DNA from: Planctomycetaceae bacterium
Lineage (GTDB): Bacteria; Planctomycetota; Planctomycetia; Pirellulales; Pirellulaceae
Assembly (NCBI GenBank): GCA_003233175.1
Contig: QIKY01000338.1
Coordinates: 1 to 33,581 of the forward strand
Direction of reading: 5' to 3'
Length of the DNA stretch: 33,581 nt
Part shown: positions 16,705 to 25,519 of the stretch, one piece after another
Layout of the letters: every line of letters starts with the position of its first letter
How positions within the stretch are numbered: the first letter of the stretch is position 1
The notes under the pieces: generated by a model
What the model was told of the DNA's origin: nothing
The model's database searches: none
The model's input: only the letters and a program-made list of their open reading frames with translations
Translations under genes and position numbers: made by a program

Positions 16705-17706
16705 ATGATTCCAATCCACGAAAAATACATGTCGTTTCGGCTAGGCGCGTTCGCCGCCGGGGTTCTGGTTGTATTGTGTCTGCTCAGTGCGACCGGCTGC
16801 CGGGGGAGCCGCCGCGACGATGCCTACATGGAAATGCTCGATGCGGAAAAACGGTGGCTGGAGTCGCAACTCTACGACGCCGATTACGACTTAGATCTCC
16901 TGGAAGAGCAACTCGAATCGACGCGCCGCGAGAACGACCTATTGCGAGCGGAAATTTCCGGGAAGTCTTCCTCTGGCGGCGCCTTCGAGGGCGGAGGAAA
17001 TTCCAACCCAGACGGCGAACCCGGCCAAGGCGGACTTCGCCCGCCAGACATTGAAATTCCGGGAGGCGCAAACAGCACGAACGGACCGGAGTTGGCGCCG
17101 CAGACCGCTCGAAAAATTGATCAACGCGTGACGCGAATCGTCCTCAACCCACTACTCACCGGAGGCTACAACCTCGATAACGAACCGGGCGACGATGGTT
17201 TGTCAATCGTGATCGAACCTCGAAACGCAATCGGCGAGTACGTGAAGCGCGCCGCGCCGGTCAGGATAGCGCTGCTCGATCCTCGTTTGAAAGGCGCCGA
17301 AGCGCGTGTCGCACAGTGGGAATTCGATCAATCGGAGGCGGGCGAAAAACTCCGCACCACGTCGATGGGAAAAGGAATTCACCTCAGATTGCCCTGGCCC
17401 AACCGTCCGCCGAAAAATTCGCGATTGAAACTTTTTGTACGTTATGTTGCGCCTGACGGAAAGCAACTGGAGGCGGATCGAGAGGTTTACATCGAACTCA
17501 ACGGACAGGTCTCGGCGCGTTGGACGCCCGCCTCGTCGGAACGCCTAGCTGCGCGACAACAATCTACGGCGGACGACGCGCCGGTAGCCCGCGTGGCGAC
17601 CGCGCTGCCCAACGCCGCCGGCAATCAGTCGCCCGTCAAACCAGACTCGGCGCCCGCTGCCGGCGAAGCGGAATTGGTGCGGCCTCGCTGGCGCCCTTAC
17701 CGTTGA
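16705..17706 (+). CDS. Putative lipoprotein with N-terminal coiled coil, function unknown
   Basis: The 333-residue product has a lipoprotein signal ending LLSATGC, with the predicted lipidated cysteine at residue 32 when started at ATG 16705. An in-frame ATG at 16729 would give a shorter, equally valid signal. After the cysteine comes an acidic coiled coil (roughly 37-85: EKRWLESQLYDADYD, LLEEQLEST), then a Gly/Ser/Pro-rich linker. A conserved-looking beta domain follows (roughly 130-270) with VTRIVLNPLLTGGYN, VKRAAPVRIALLDP and LRLPWPNRPP, then a low-complexity Ala/Pro-rich tail. The beta domain may be an adhesion or packing module, but I do not recognise a named family. The gene is convergent with the minus-strand gene ending at 17745. 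Confidence 0.8.
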   Translation: MIPIHEKYMSFRLGAFAAGVLVVLCLLSATGCRGSRRDDAYMEMLDAEKRWLESQLYDADYDLDLLEEQLESTRRENDLLRAEISGKSSSGGAFEGGGNSNPDGEPGQGGLRPPDIEIPGGANSTNGPELAPQTARKIDQRVTRIVLNPLLTGGYNLDNEPGDDGLSIVIEPRNAIGEYVKRAAPVRIALLDPRLKGAEARVAQWEFDQSEAGEKLRTTSMGKGIHLRLPWPNRPPKNSRLKLFVRYVAPDGKQLEADREVYIELNGQVSARWTPASSERLAARQQSTADDAPVARVATALPNAAGNQSPVKPDSAPAAGEAELVRPRWRPYR

Positions 17707-17744
17707 AACGCGCCGCACTCAAACGCCCAACGCACGCACGATGT

Positions 17745-19034
17745 TTACGAACCGCCCATGAAAATATCGTCGACGTTGCGGCGCAGCACGCGACGGCCAA
17801 GCTCCACAGCGCGTTCTTCGCCCCAGTTGCGGTCGATCACGTATTTTTCGGCCAGAATCTTGGCCAAGATGCGCTTGTACATATTGAATTTCGGCAGTGC
17901 GAATTCGAGTTTGTACATGTCGCTGTAGTAGCCGATTTGCTTGGTCGAGGGAACCGCCTCCAGCCGCGCAGCCGCATCGTGTTCGATGAACGTGGGGGTG
18001 TTGGAATACCACCAATGCCCGTTCGTGACCACGTTCGGGAAGATCCAGGCGTAGCTCGCCAATTCCTGATTCGTGACGCTGGCCAACACCGAAATAGGAA
18101 ACGTCACTTCGGGAAAGGCGTTGAACAGTTCGCGGTATTGAATGAGAGAAACGCGGCTGTCGTAGAGGTCTTGCCCTTGATAAACGCCAGCCGTGTAAAC
18201 GCTCCGATTCACGCCGATCATCAGATCGAAGGGCAAGCCGTGCTGTTGGCAATTCTCGGCTAAGGTCCAGAATACGAATTGTGTTAGTGCGCGGTGATGG
18301 CTCTCGCTGTAGTTGACGCCTTGCAAGCCGAATGCTTCAATCGCCATGTGGGCGCGGCCATCGGAAACGCGGGCCGGGGTGAAGTCGGGCGGCAGGGAAA
18401 TGGCGCACGCGCGGACGTTCTTCTGCGTGAAATGAGTAAACAGCGTTTCGATGGCCCTCCGCAAGGTTGCTACATCGCACACCTCGACGCCGGTGGCCGC
18501 CGCCAAGCGGTCGCGAACACTCTGTTCGGCCAATCGGAACACCAGGTCGTCGGTGCGGAGGCAGGGGATATAGACGCTGGTGTCGAACCCTTCCAAGGGG
18601 TCGTCAAAATCGTTGGTGAGAAACACCGCCTCCAAGTTGCTTTGCGAAAGAACCTGGCTGGCCCAATCGTCGCCAGACATCTTTTCCAAGGCGGCGTCGT
18701 ACAGAGTTTCCCAGTTGTTCGGCGTAATATGCTCGCCCTCAAAACCAAAAAACGCTTGCGCCATTTCGACCAGCCAACTATACTGCACCGTATTCTGGAT
18801 CGGCCCCAAATTCTCGATCAGCCGCCGCACCTTTTCCTTGGGGTCGAGGCCTTCTTCCTCGATTTCGCTTTTGGGCATGCCTGCCGAATGGGCCAACTCC
18901 GTGTAATAATGGTAACCGAGAATGTCGGCCAACGTGGCCGAAGCGGGCGCCAACGGGTTGATGTGCGTGTGCGGGTCGATCAGAACCAGCGAATGTAATT
19001 CGCGATAAATGCGATTCCGAAGTTGTAACGACAT
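17745..19034 (-). CDS. Uronate isomerase-like amidohydrolase (glucuronate isomerase family)
   Basis: Probably an isomerase of uronic acids, or a relative with another substrate, in the cytoplasm. The amidohydrolase metal motif DPHTHINP is near the N-terminus (Asp20, His22, His24). NYSESHHRAL, the strand GLPFDLMIGVNRSVYTAG and the block NGHWWYSNTPTF correspond in position to uronate isomerase blocks around a conserved GxWWF segment. Its 429 residues are shorter than typical UxaC (about 470), so substrate assignment is tentative. It is transcribed alone on the minus strand, convergent with the lipoprotein gene and divergent from the histidine kinase gene. The start is the ATG at 19034 with no strong Shine-Dalgarno. 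Confidence 0.8.
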   Translation of the reverse strand: MSLQLRNRIYRELHSLVLIDPHTHINPLAPASATLADILGYHYYTELAHSAGMPKSEIEEEGLDPKEKVRRLIENLGPIQNTVQYSWLVEMAQAFFGFEGEHITPNNWETLYDAALEKMSGDDWASQVLSQSNLEAVFLTNDFDDPLEGFDTSVYIPCLRTDDLVFRLAEQSVRDRLAAATGVEVCDVATLRRAIETLFTHFTQKNVRACAISLPPDFTPARVSDGRAHMAIEAFGLQGVNYSESHHRALTQFVFWTLAENCQQHGLPFDLMIGVNRSVYTAGVYQGQDLYDSRVSLIQYRELFNAFPEVTFPISVLASVTNQELASYAWIFPNVVTNGHWWYSNTPTFIEHDAAARLEAVPSTKQIGYYSDMYKLEFALPKFNMYKRILAKILAEKYVIDRNWGEERAVELGRRVLRRNVDDIFMGGS

Positions 19035-19181
19035 AGTGGAGGGTCCTCATATACATAGACGCGAAGCTTCACTCATATATAGCAGAATGAGCCGGGCGGG
19101 TCAGCCTGTGGCGGAAAGGCCCCCTTGGCTTGGCGGGTTCGCTTGACGAAGCCGCCGAAGCGGCATTATTCTCATGTTACC

Positions 19182-19204
19182 GCCGGTAATTCATAATTGC
19201 CGGC
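19182..19204. promoter_or_regulatory. Small hairpin and -10-like box before the histidine kinase
   Basis: GCCGGTAATT (19182-19191) pairs with AATTGCCGGC (19195-19204) with one T:G mismatch and a three-base loop. It lies 53 bases before the kinase start, followed by TATACT at 19228-19233, a good -10 box with no matching -35. The dyad could be an operator or a leader hairpin in this divergent promoter region. Confidence 0.35.
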
Positions 19205-19257
19205 AAGCATGTTTGCCGCCCCAACTTTATACTAACTTCTTGCGGGAAGGATTCGCG

Positions 19258-20223
19258 ATGTCGACGCGCCGATCACTAGGACTGCCGATCACGCTGGGTG
19301 TGGTGATGATCGTGTTGTTGGTGGTGCTGATTGTCGGCTGGGTGTTGATGTCGGCCTCGGCCGCCTGGGCCGATAGCGCCAGCGCCCCGCTCTATTGGGC
19401 GCTGCTTTCGGCGGGCGCCACCGGTTTGGCGTTGGTGTTGGCGGGCGTCGTGATTTACCTGTCGCTCTCGGTGAAAGCCATCAACCTGAACCGCCGGCAA
19501 TCGAATTTTATCGATAGCGTCACGCATGAACTGAAATCGCCGATTGCGTCGCTCAAGCTTTATCTGCAAACCTTGCATCGTCGGGAAATGAGTCGGGAGG
19601 AGTGTTTGAGCTTCTACCAGCAAATGTTGGAAGACGTCGAGCGGCTCGACGACCTGATCAACCATCTGCTCGATGCGGCGCGGCTGGAAAAAGCTGATGA
19701 ACAACTGGCGAGGGAAGTCGTTCAACTCGACGAACTCTTGCAGCAGTGTGCGATAGCAGCCCGCCAACGATACCACGAATCGGAGGAATCGCTCCAACTC
19801 GATCTCGCGCCATGCTGCGTGGAGGCTCGCCGCGTCGACTTGGAGGTGGTCTTTCGCAACCTGCTCGACAACGCCTACAAGTACGGCGGCGCTTCTCCCG
19901 AAGTGGCCGTCACACTGCAACTCTCGCCCCATGGAACGGCGCTGACGAGAATCGCCGACAACGGGCGCGGCATCCCGCCGCACTTGCGCCGCAAAATATT
20001 CAGCCGCTTCGTGCGGCTGGGGTTGGAGCTCGAACGCAAAGCCAAGGGCACCGGGCTGGGGTTGTATATCGTGAGAACGGTGGTCTCGAAATTGAAGGGA
20101 CGCGTGAGCGTCAAGGACCGCCCCGGCGGCAGCGGCACGATTTTCGAAATCGAACTTCCCGCCAAGCCGCTCGCTTCTCCCACCGACGCGCCTCCGATTG
20201 AAGACGCAAAACAACCCGCCTGA
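19258..20223 (+). CDS. Sensor histidine kinase (membrane, HisKA-HATPase)
   Basis: Membrane sensor kinase of a two-component system. Two transmembrane helices (about 11-35 and 47-68) flank a very short outside loop of about 12 residues, so the signal is probably sensed in the membrane or by a partner. The HisKA domain has the phospho-acceptor His90 in SVTHELKSP. The ATPase domain shows the N box NLLDNAYKYGG (Asn205), G1 DNGRGIP (Asp234 to Pro240) and G2 GTGLGLYIV (264-272). The ATG at 19258 is preceded by GGAAGGA with good spacing; the upstream extension to 19174 lies in the hairpin region. No response regulator is adjacent, so it is an orphan here. The 321 residues lack HAMP or PAS domains. 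Confidence 0.93.
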   Translation: MSTRRSLGLPITLGVVMIVLLVVLIVGWVLMSASAAWADSASAPLYWALLSAGATGLALVLAGVVIYLSLSVKAINLNRRQSNFIDSVTHELKSPIASLKLYLQTLHRREMSREECLSFYQQMLEDVERLDDLINHLLDAARLEKADEQLAREVVQLDELLQQCAIAARQRYHESEESLQLDLAPCCVEARRVDLEVVFRNLLDNAYKYGGASPEVAVTLQLSPHGTALTRIADNGRGIPPHLRRKIFSRFVRLGLELERKAKGTGLGLYIVRTVVSKLKGRVSVKDRPGGSGTIFEIELPAKPLASPTDAPPIEDAKQPA

Positions 20224-20233
20224 TGTTGCTTTA

Positions 20234-20265
20234 CGCGCCGTTGGAGTTCATGCTTTCGCATGTTT
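20234..20265. repeat. 32-bp REP-like motif, copy 1
   Basis: The motif begins CGCGCCGTTGGAGTTCATGC and ends GCATGTTT. It contains a small palindrome (CATGC/GCATG with a four-base loop) and differs from the copy at 26427-26458 at a single base (TTTC versus TTTA). It lies just after the histidine kinase gene. Confidence 0.85.
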
Positions 20266-20401
20266 TCTTGAAGAAGGGAAACGCAGGTCGCGAAGGGCTG
20301 CGGAGAAGAAAAATTTGAGAAGAAACGACGATCTGTCCGGCAGTTCAAAACCCGTGAACGATTACCGCGCGAAGTATAATCACCCGATACCGCCCGATCC
20401 C

Positions 20402-21115
20402 CTAAATCGCCGATTCGAAGAGCCACTCGCCTATAGTGCGTACGGATGCGAACACCAGAATTCCGATGCCCATCCAATGCACCCAATCGCGTTGAACCGA
20501 CGTCGATCCATACTCCCTCTTTACCGTTAGCAGCAGCAGCAAAAATCCTAAAAACATGAGGGCGTTCGTTGGCGTGTCGAACCAATGGGAGACGTGCTCC
20601 AGCATCGCAAACAGGAAAGCGATTGCCCAAGTGGCAAGACACAATCGCCAGAGCCCCGTCGTCGGCATGGCAAAAGCGAGCACCGCGAAAATCACTCCCG
20701 CCGCCAGCAACGGAAGCATGTAGCCAATCCTGATGAACCTCAATTCAACTATTTCATCCGGCGAGCCTGCCAGATAAAGCGCCGTTAGATGCACCACGGC
20801 GTTAACGATCGCTACGACCCCGTACGCCACGACGACCCAATGACCGGGATGCCGGAAAGGCCATTGGGCGCCGCGCGCCCAATGAAAAAGGAGCAGTAAA
20901 GTCAGGACGCTGCCGATCCCCTGCACGAGGCTGCTCTCGATGATCGCGATTACGAGCCGCACGCTCATATAGCTATCCAGGGGGATAACCATCGTTTGGA
21001 GTTTCACGATCAAGCTCACACAGGCCATCCAACCCATCAGGTGTGCGATGGAGAGCTTGGGAACCGTGTTTATTTCTTGTGTGTTGCTGGCTTGCGGCGG
21101 CGAGTTAGGCGTCAT
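20402..21115 (-). CDS. Seven-helix inner-membrane protein, function unknown
   Basis: A 237-residue polytopic protein. A polar 20-residue N-terminus (MTPNSPPQASNTQEI) leads to PKLSIAHLMGWMA, a segment I associate with planctomycete membrane proteins. About seven hydrophobic helices follow, around 27-47, 52-80, 93-117, 130-150, 156-178, 185-199 and 211-230. Charged residues are few, and no catalytic motif is visible. It lies 58 bases downstream of sdhB on the same strand, so it may be read through from the sdh operon, but nothing ties it to respiration. Confidence 0.72.
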   Translation of the reverse strand: MTPNSPPQASNTQEINTVPKLSIAHLMGWMACVSLIVKLQTMVIPLDSYMSVRLVIAIIESSLVQGIGSVLTLLLLFHWARGAQWPFRHPGHWVVVAYGVVAIVNAVVHLTALYLAGSPDEIVELRFIRIGYMLPLLAAGVIFAVLAFAMPTTGLWRLCLATWAIAFLFAMLEHVSHWFDTPTNALMFLGFLLLLLTVKREYGSTSVQRDWVHWMGIGILVFASVRTIGEWLFESAI

Positions 21116-21173
21116 GGCTCAGATCAACCACTCCTGCCGTCTCGCACATGCAAACATCGACAAGAAAAACCGC

Positions 21174-22022
21174 CTATTTCTCGAACCAGCGTTCCAGCAA
21201 GCGGAAGGTGGTGGCGCGGCCGGCGCGGGCGATTGATGTCGTGAGCGGGATTTCCTTGGGACACACCGCCACGCAATTTTGGGCGTTGCCGCAAATTTGC
21301 AGGCCGCCTTCGTCCATCAGAACGTCGAGCCGCTCGCCGGCGTTCACTTTGCCGGTGGGATGGGCATTGAAAAGCACCGTTTGGCTGATGGCGTGGGCGC
21401 CGAGGAAGGAACTGTCGTGGGCTTGGTCTTGCCGGGCGGCGAAATCTTCGGCTGATTCGTCGACGCCGGGCGTCAATTCGATTTTCGTGTATTGCGGACA
21501 GGCGTCCAGGCAGCACCCGCAACTCATGCACTGGCTCAGCGGGTAGGCCACTTCCTGTTCGGTTCTCGATTGCCGCGGCCCAGGGCCCAAGTCGTAGGAG
21601 CCGTCGACGGGAACCCAGCCTTTCACACGCTTCAGCGCGCTGAAAAGCCGCGTGCGGTCGACGACTAAATCTCGCAGGACGGGAAACTTTTGCATCGGTT
21701 GCAGTTCAATTTCCGCCGGTTGTTCGTCGAGCAACTTGTCGACCAAGGCGGTGCAGGCCTGCCGCGCCTGGCCGTTGATCACCATGGTGCAGGCGCCGCA
21801 AACTTCCTCCAGGCAGTTGCAATCCCAGGCCACCGGCGCCACCGCCCTGCCATCGGCCGATTGGGCCTGCGCCGCGACGCGCTGCAGAACGCTGATCACG
21901 TTCATGTCTGGCTCGTGCTCCACCCGATGCCGCTCCCAGTAGCTCGATTCCCCAGGGGCGTCTTGCCGGAGGATGCGAACTTCAAACGAATCGGAATGGC
22001 CGTTGGCGGCGTGATCACTCAT
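21174..22022 (-). CDS. sdhB: Succinate dehydrogenase / fumarate reductase iron-sulfur subunit
   Basis: Electron-transfer subunit of complex II, carrying electrons from the FAD subunit to the cytochrome b. The start at 22022 (ATG) gives 282 residues; a longer ORF to 22133 adds basic residues overlapping sdhA and is rejected. The [2Fe-2S] ligands appear as Cys70, Cys75, Cys78 and Cys90 in CNCLEEVCGACTMVINGQAR and the following C. The helical domain has CMSCGCCLDACP (Cys165, 168, 171, 175) and CGNAQNCVAVCPKEIP (Cys244, 250, 254), ligating the [3Fe-4S] and [4Fe-4S] clusters. It lies 23 bases after sdhA in the operon order C-A-B, as in Bacillus-type complexes. Confidence 0.95.
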   Translation of the reverse strand: MSDHAANGHSDSFEVRILRQDAPGESSYWERHRVEHEPDMNVISVLQRVAAQAQSADGRAVAPVAWDCNCLEEVCGACTMVINGQARQACTALVDKLLDEQPAEIELQPMQKFPVLRDLVVDRTRLFSALKRVKGWVPVDGSYDLGPGPRQSRTEQEVAYPLSQCMSCGCCLDACPQYTKIELTPGVDESAEDFAARQDQAHDSSFLGAHAISQTVLFNAHPTGKVNAGERLDVLMDEGGLQICGNAQNCVAVCPKEIPLTTSIARAGRATTFRLLERWFEK

Positions 22023-22045
22023 GGAACGTTTGTCTCTCGTTGATG

Positions 22046-24052
22046 CTAGGTTGTCGACGGCGCGGCTTGGTTCGATTCTTGAGGCGCGCCGTTTCCGCTT
22101 TCTCCATGACGGCGGGCCATGCGCTCCGCCCAAACTTGCTCGATTACTTCCCCGCCAACCAAGCCGTACAGACGCGGACGCGGCGGAATCAAGGAAGTGT
22201 CTACCTCTTCATACGCGATTTGAGGATTATCGCCATCCCAACTCGCCACGCTCGATTTCAGCCACTTCTGCGTGTTCTTCTCAAAACGATCGCACCAAGC
22301 TTCCGCCTGACGATGGCGTTCGGCCGGCTCTTCGGATTCAAGCCCGGAGAAAGCGAATTCGGGTTTGTAATGGGCGCCCCGGCATTCATCTCGCTGCAAA
22401 GCTCCGCGAACAATCGACTTGGCCACGGGGAACATGTCTTTCAACGCCTTGGTGAAGACGACGTTTTGGTTGGTCCAGGCGCCGGAATCGGAGAGCGAAC
22501 AATTCCGCGACCGCTCCGCCAATTCGCCCAGTTTTTCGTAGGCTTCGGTAAGTTGATCGTTATGCCGGACGACCGTGGCGGCGCGCGTCATCAAAGCGCC
22601 CAATTCCTGGTGCAGCAAGTACGGGTTCTCGCCGCCAGCGGCCTGATTGAGTAGTGCGTCGTGTTCCGTCTGTTTATCTTGCACGGCATTTTCGTACAGC
22701 GAAGCCGGCTGGTCGGCCGCCGAACCCTGTTGGGCTTCCATGGCCGATTGCACGCACGGCGCCACGAACAACCCGCTGAAGATGCAACTCAACAGTGAGT
22801 TGGCGCCCAGGCGATTGCCGCCGTGGTACTGGTAGTCGCATTCGCCGATGGCGTACAGACCGGGAATGCCGGTCGACTGATTCAGAGGCGAGCCGGCTTC
22901 CAAGCCGCCATCGGCCGATTTTTGGTAATCGACCCACAGCCCGCCCATGGAATAGTGCACGGCGGGGAAGATTTTCATGGGAAAATCTCGCGGATCGACC
23001 CCTTGGAATTTCTCGTAAATTTCCAAAATGCCGCCAAGTTTGCGGTCTAACTCGGCTCTGGGGATGTGGGTCAGGTCGAGGTACACGCATTGGCGGTCGG
23101 CTTCGACGCTCAGCCCGTCGTTCACGCAGATATCGAAAATCTCGCGGGTGGCGATATCTCGCGGCACCAAATTGCCGTATTCCGGGTATCGCTCTTCGAG
23201 GAAGTAATACCGCTCGGCGGTGGGAATATCTTGAGGCTCGCGGCTGTCGTTCGGTTTGCGGGGCACCCAAACACGACCGCCTTCGCCGCGAGCACTTTCG
23301 CTCATCAGACGGAGTTTATCGGCGCCGGGAATGGCGGTGGGGTGTACCTGAATGAATTCGCCATTGCCGTATTTGGCGCCATTCTGGAAGCAACGGCTGA
23401 CGGCGCTGCCGGTGCAGACCATCGACATCGTACTGCGGCCATAAACCAAACCGGGACCGCCCGAAGCCACAATCACGACGTCCGCCGCAAAAGAGCGGAT
23501 TTCCATCGTCATGAGGTTCTGCGCCACCGCGCCGCGACAAACGCCGGCATCGTCTCGAATGGGGGAGAGAAAATCCCAGAATTCATATTTATTGATCAGC
23601 CCGTCGGCTTCATAGCGCCGCACCTGTTCATCGAGTGCGTAGAGCAGTTGCTGGCCCGTGGTGGCGCCGGCAAAGGCGGTGCGTTTGTAAAGCGTGCCGC
23701 CGAACCGCCGATGATCGAGAAAACCCTCTTGCGTGCGATTGAAAGTGACGCCGAGGCGGTCCATCAGGTCGATGATTTTCGGCGCCGCGTAAGCCATTTC
23801 CTTCACCGGCGGCTGGTGCTGGAGGAAGTCGCCGCCGTAGACGGTGTCGTCCAAGTGCTTCCATTCGCTATCGCCCAGTTGCCTGGTTTGATCGTTGCAA
23901 CTGTTGATGCCGCCTTGTGCGCAAACGCTGTGCGAGCGTTTTACCGGAGTGAGGCTCATCAAGTCGACCGGCGTTCCCAGTTCCGCCAATTTCATTGCCG
24001 CGGCCAAACCCGCTAGTCCGCCGCCGATTACCAAGACACGTTGATTCGCCAT
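22046..24052 (-). CDS. sdhA: Succinate dehydrogenase / fumarate reductase flavoprotein subunit
   Basis: Catalytic FAD subunit that oxidises succinate to fumarate (or the reverse). The 668 residues start with the dinucleotide-binding GGGLAGLAAA (10-19). The covalent FAD histidine is His41 in RSHSVCAQGGINS. Family signatures follow: VIVASGGPGLVYG, GDxxYxHPTAI-like segment QVHPTAIPGADKL, SARGEGG, and the active-site block HYSMGGLWVD. The Asp/Arg pair RDIATREIF is also typical. Length and gene order (C-A-B, single two-haem cytochrome) match Bacillus/Bacteroidetes-type enzymes rather than the E. coli sdhCDAB type. Confidence 0.97.
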   Translation of the reverse strand: MANQRVLVIGGGLAGLAAAMKLAELGTPVDLMSLTPVKRSHSVCAQGGINSCNDQTRQLGDSEWKHLDDTVYGGDFLQHQPPVKEMAYAAPKIIDLMDRLGVTFNRTQEGFLDHRRFGGTLYKRTAFAGATTGQQLLYALDEQVRRYEADGLINKYEFWDFLSPIRDDAGVCRGAVAQNLMTMEIRSFAADVVIVASGGPGLVYGRSTMSMVCTGSAVSRCFQNGAKYGNGEFIQVHPTAIPGADKLRLMSESARGEGGRVWVPRKPNDSREPQDIPTAERYYFLEERYPEYGNLVPRDIATREIFDICVNDGLSVEADRQCVYLDLTHIPRAELDRKLGGILEIYEKFQGVDPRDFPMKIFPAVHYSMGGLWVDYQKSADGGLEAGSPLNQSTGIPGLYAIGECDYQYHGGNRLGANSLLSCIFSGLFVAPCVQSAMEAQQGSAADQPASLYENAVQDKQTEHDALLNQAAGGENPYLLHQELGALMTRAATVVRHNDQLTEAYEKLGELAERSRNCSLSDSGAWTNQNVVFTKALKDMFPVAKSIVRGALQRDECRGAHYKPEFAFSGLESEEPAERHRQAEAWCDRFEKNTQKWLKSSVASWDGDNPQIAYEEVDTSLIPPRPRLYGLVGGEVIEQVWAERMARRHGESGNGAPQESNQAAPSTT

Positions 24053-24104
24053 TACTGTCCGACACCTTGAACGGGAGTGATCCGTACGCTTTTGTTACCT
24101 GCAC

Positions 24105-24959
24105 TTAGCCGCCGGTGTGGGTATCCGACTCCGACTCCACCTGCGCGGCGCCGGTTTCCGCCGCCGCCGCATGAGGCGCGCTTTTTTCTTCCGCCTCCTC
24201 CTCCGTGATTTCGCCACTAACCAGCTTCGCTTCCAGCATTTTATGCTCGACTTGGCGGGCCGCTTCCTGATCGACGGTTTTCATGCCCCACAGAGCGCTC
24301 ATGCCCACGACCGCCAGTCCCACGCCAAACACCGAACAGACGAAACTAGCTCGTTTTTGGGCGGCGGGAGAAATCCAAACGCCCCACGTGATGCCCATGG
24401 TCCAAATCCCGTTGGCCAGATGAAACACGCACGAGAGCATGCCGATGGCGTAGAGAATGGCCACCAAAGAGCTTCCCAGAGCGGCGCCCGCCGACGAAGC
24501 GGCGTTAAACGGAGAAAATTGGGCGCCGAAAAAAGGATGCGCCACATTCTCCAGCCACCACGCCGTGTGGAACCAGCCATGCATGTGAAACACATGCCAG
24601 AGAATGAACACCATCGCCACCATGCCGCTGCCGCGCTGCAAACTGTAGCGAATATTGCTCGTGTATCGGTAGGCGCCGCTATTGGGCAGACCGCCGCGAA
24701 TGATAACCACGCCCAGAATGCCGTGGAACAGCAGGGGTAGGAAGATAAAACCCCATTCCACAACCGGCAACGCCGCGCCCAGGCTGTGGATCTGATACAC
24801 CGCCGTCTGGAAACGCCCCGGGCTATCGAGCACGCTGGCGTTGGTCAGCAGATGGATGCACATATAGGCGCCCACGGGAATCAGCCCCGCCAGCGAGTGC
24901 AAGCGGCGAATCAGAAACTCATTTCTCTCCAGAAACGTTGACGATTCGGTCGATCCCAC
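24105..24959 (-). CDS. sdhC: Succinate dehydrogenase cytochrome b subunit (b558 type)
   Basis: Membrane anchor that binds haem b and passes electrons to quinone. The start is a GTG at 24959 preceded by AAAGGAAATAAGGGCT. Five hydrophobic segments and well-placed histidines (His21 in RRLHSLAG, His36, His79, and His122 and neighbours in WHVFHMHGW) suit a di-haem cytochrome b558 of the SdhC/FrdC family. The C-terminal 55 residues are a charged cytoplasmic tail rich in Glu and Ala (EITEEEAEEKSAPHAAAAETG), longer than usual. It is the first gene of the minus-strand operon sdhCAB. Confidence 0.95.
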   Translation of the reverse strand: MGSTESSTFLERNEFLIRRLHSLAGLIPVGAYMCIHLLTNASVLDSPGRFQTAVYQIHSLGAALPVVEWGFIFLPLLFHGILGVVIIRGGLPNSGAYRYTSNIRYSLQRGSGMVAMVFILWHVFHMHGWFHTAWWLENVAHPFFGAQFSPFNAASSAGAALGSSLVAILYAIGMLSCVFHLANGIWTMGITWGVWISPAAQKRASFVCSVFGVGLAVVGMSALWGMKTVDQEAARQVEHKMLEAKLVSGEITEEEAEEKSAPHAAAAETGAAQVESESDTHTGG

Positions 24960-25223
24960 AGCCCTTATTTCCTTTCTAGCCGGGCGATGCGCCGCTTGAT
25001 TCGAACCGTTTTCTTTACCAAGAAGTACGAATCACAACGAACCATGGACGGCGCCCATCGATAACTCCAAAACAAGCGACGCCGAGAGTAAATTGGCCCC
25101 TGGCCGACAGCGCGGCGCCGCGAGTGCTACGTAGTATAAAGACGCTGCCCCAACTGGCAAGCGGGCCAGATTACAATTGCAAGTGAAAACGGTAACCGGA
25201 ACGGCATCGGAGTGTTTCTCTTG

Positions 25224-25333
25224 GGCGAGCGGTGGAAAAGAATTTGCCGAGTTAAAAGCCCGGCATTTTGAAAATGCCGGGCTTTTTGAGGTCCGGAAAA
25301 ACGCAGTTTGTAAATTCTTTTCCGCCGCTCGCC
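25224..25333. repeat. Nested inverted repeat enclosing a terminator-like hairpin
   Basis: The outer arms 25224-25245 and 25312-25333 are complementary over 22 bases with one G:U-compatible mismatch. The inner hairpin 25254-25287 is perfect. The 110-base unit would fold into one long structure as RNA or a cruciform as DNA. It lies upstream of murB, where no plus-strand gene ends. Confidence 0.85.
25254..25287. terminator. Bidirectional terminator-like hairpin, copy 1
   Basis: A-run, GCCCGGCATTTT stem, GAAAATGCCGGGC return, then five Ts; both strands have the A-stem-T layout of a factor-independent terminator. It is identical over 34 bases to the hairpin at 26460-26493. No visible gene ends here, so it may instead be part of a repeat or protect murB from upstream reading. 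Confidence 0.7.
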
Positions 25334-25519
25334 TTGCGACCGCGCAGACAACCGGCCAGACGATCGACTACAATGCCCCAAATTCCGAGTCCGATGTAAG
25401 CACCTGCTTTGGCGACCTTCCTTTGGCGTTCGTCGTGCGAAGCGCTATTGACTCGGTTTGGCGGCCATTGCCTGATGGCATCGAAAACAACCGTTGGCGT
25501 TTGGAGCGAGTCGAACCTG

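Larger units (their letters stand above)
24960..25519. other. Intergenic region between sdhC and murB (promoters, nested inverted repeat)
   Basis: About 560 bases between the divergent sdh operon and murB. The sdh promoter must lie here, but I found no clear boxes. TATAAA at 25137-25142 and TACAAT at 25370-25375 are isolated -10-like words on the plus strand. The middle holds the nested inverted repeat described separately. In-frame codons from 25409 can be read into murB, but they do not resemble MurB N-termini. Confidence 0.5.

Noticed and set aside
20375-20380. Perfect TATAAT box
   Set aside because: On the plus strand it would transcribe antisense to the membrane-protein gene; no -35 at 16-18 bases, so probably chance.
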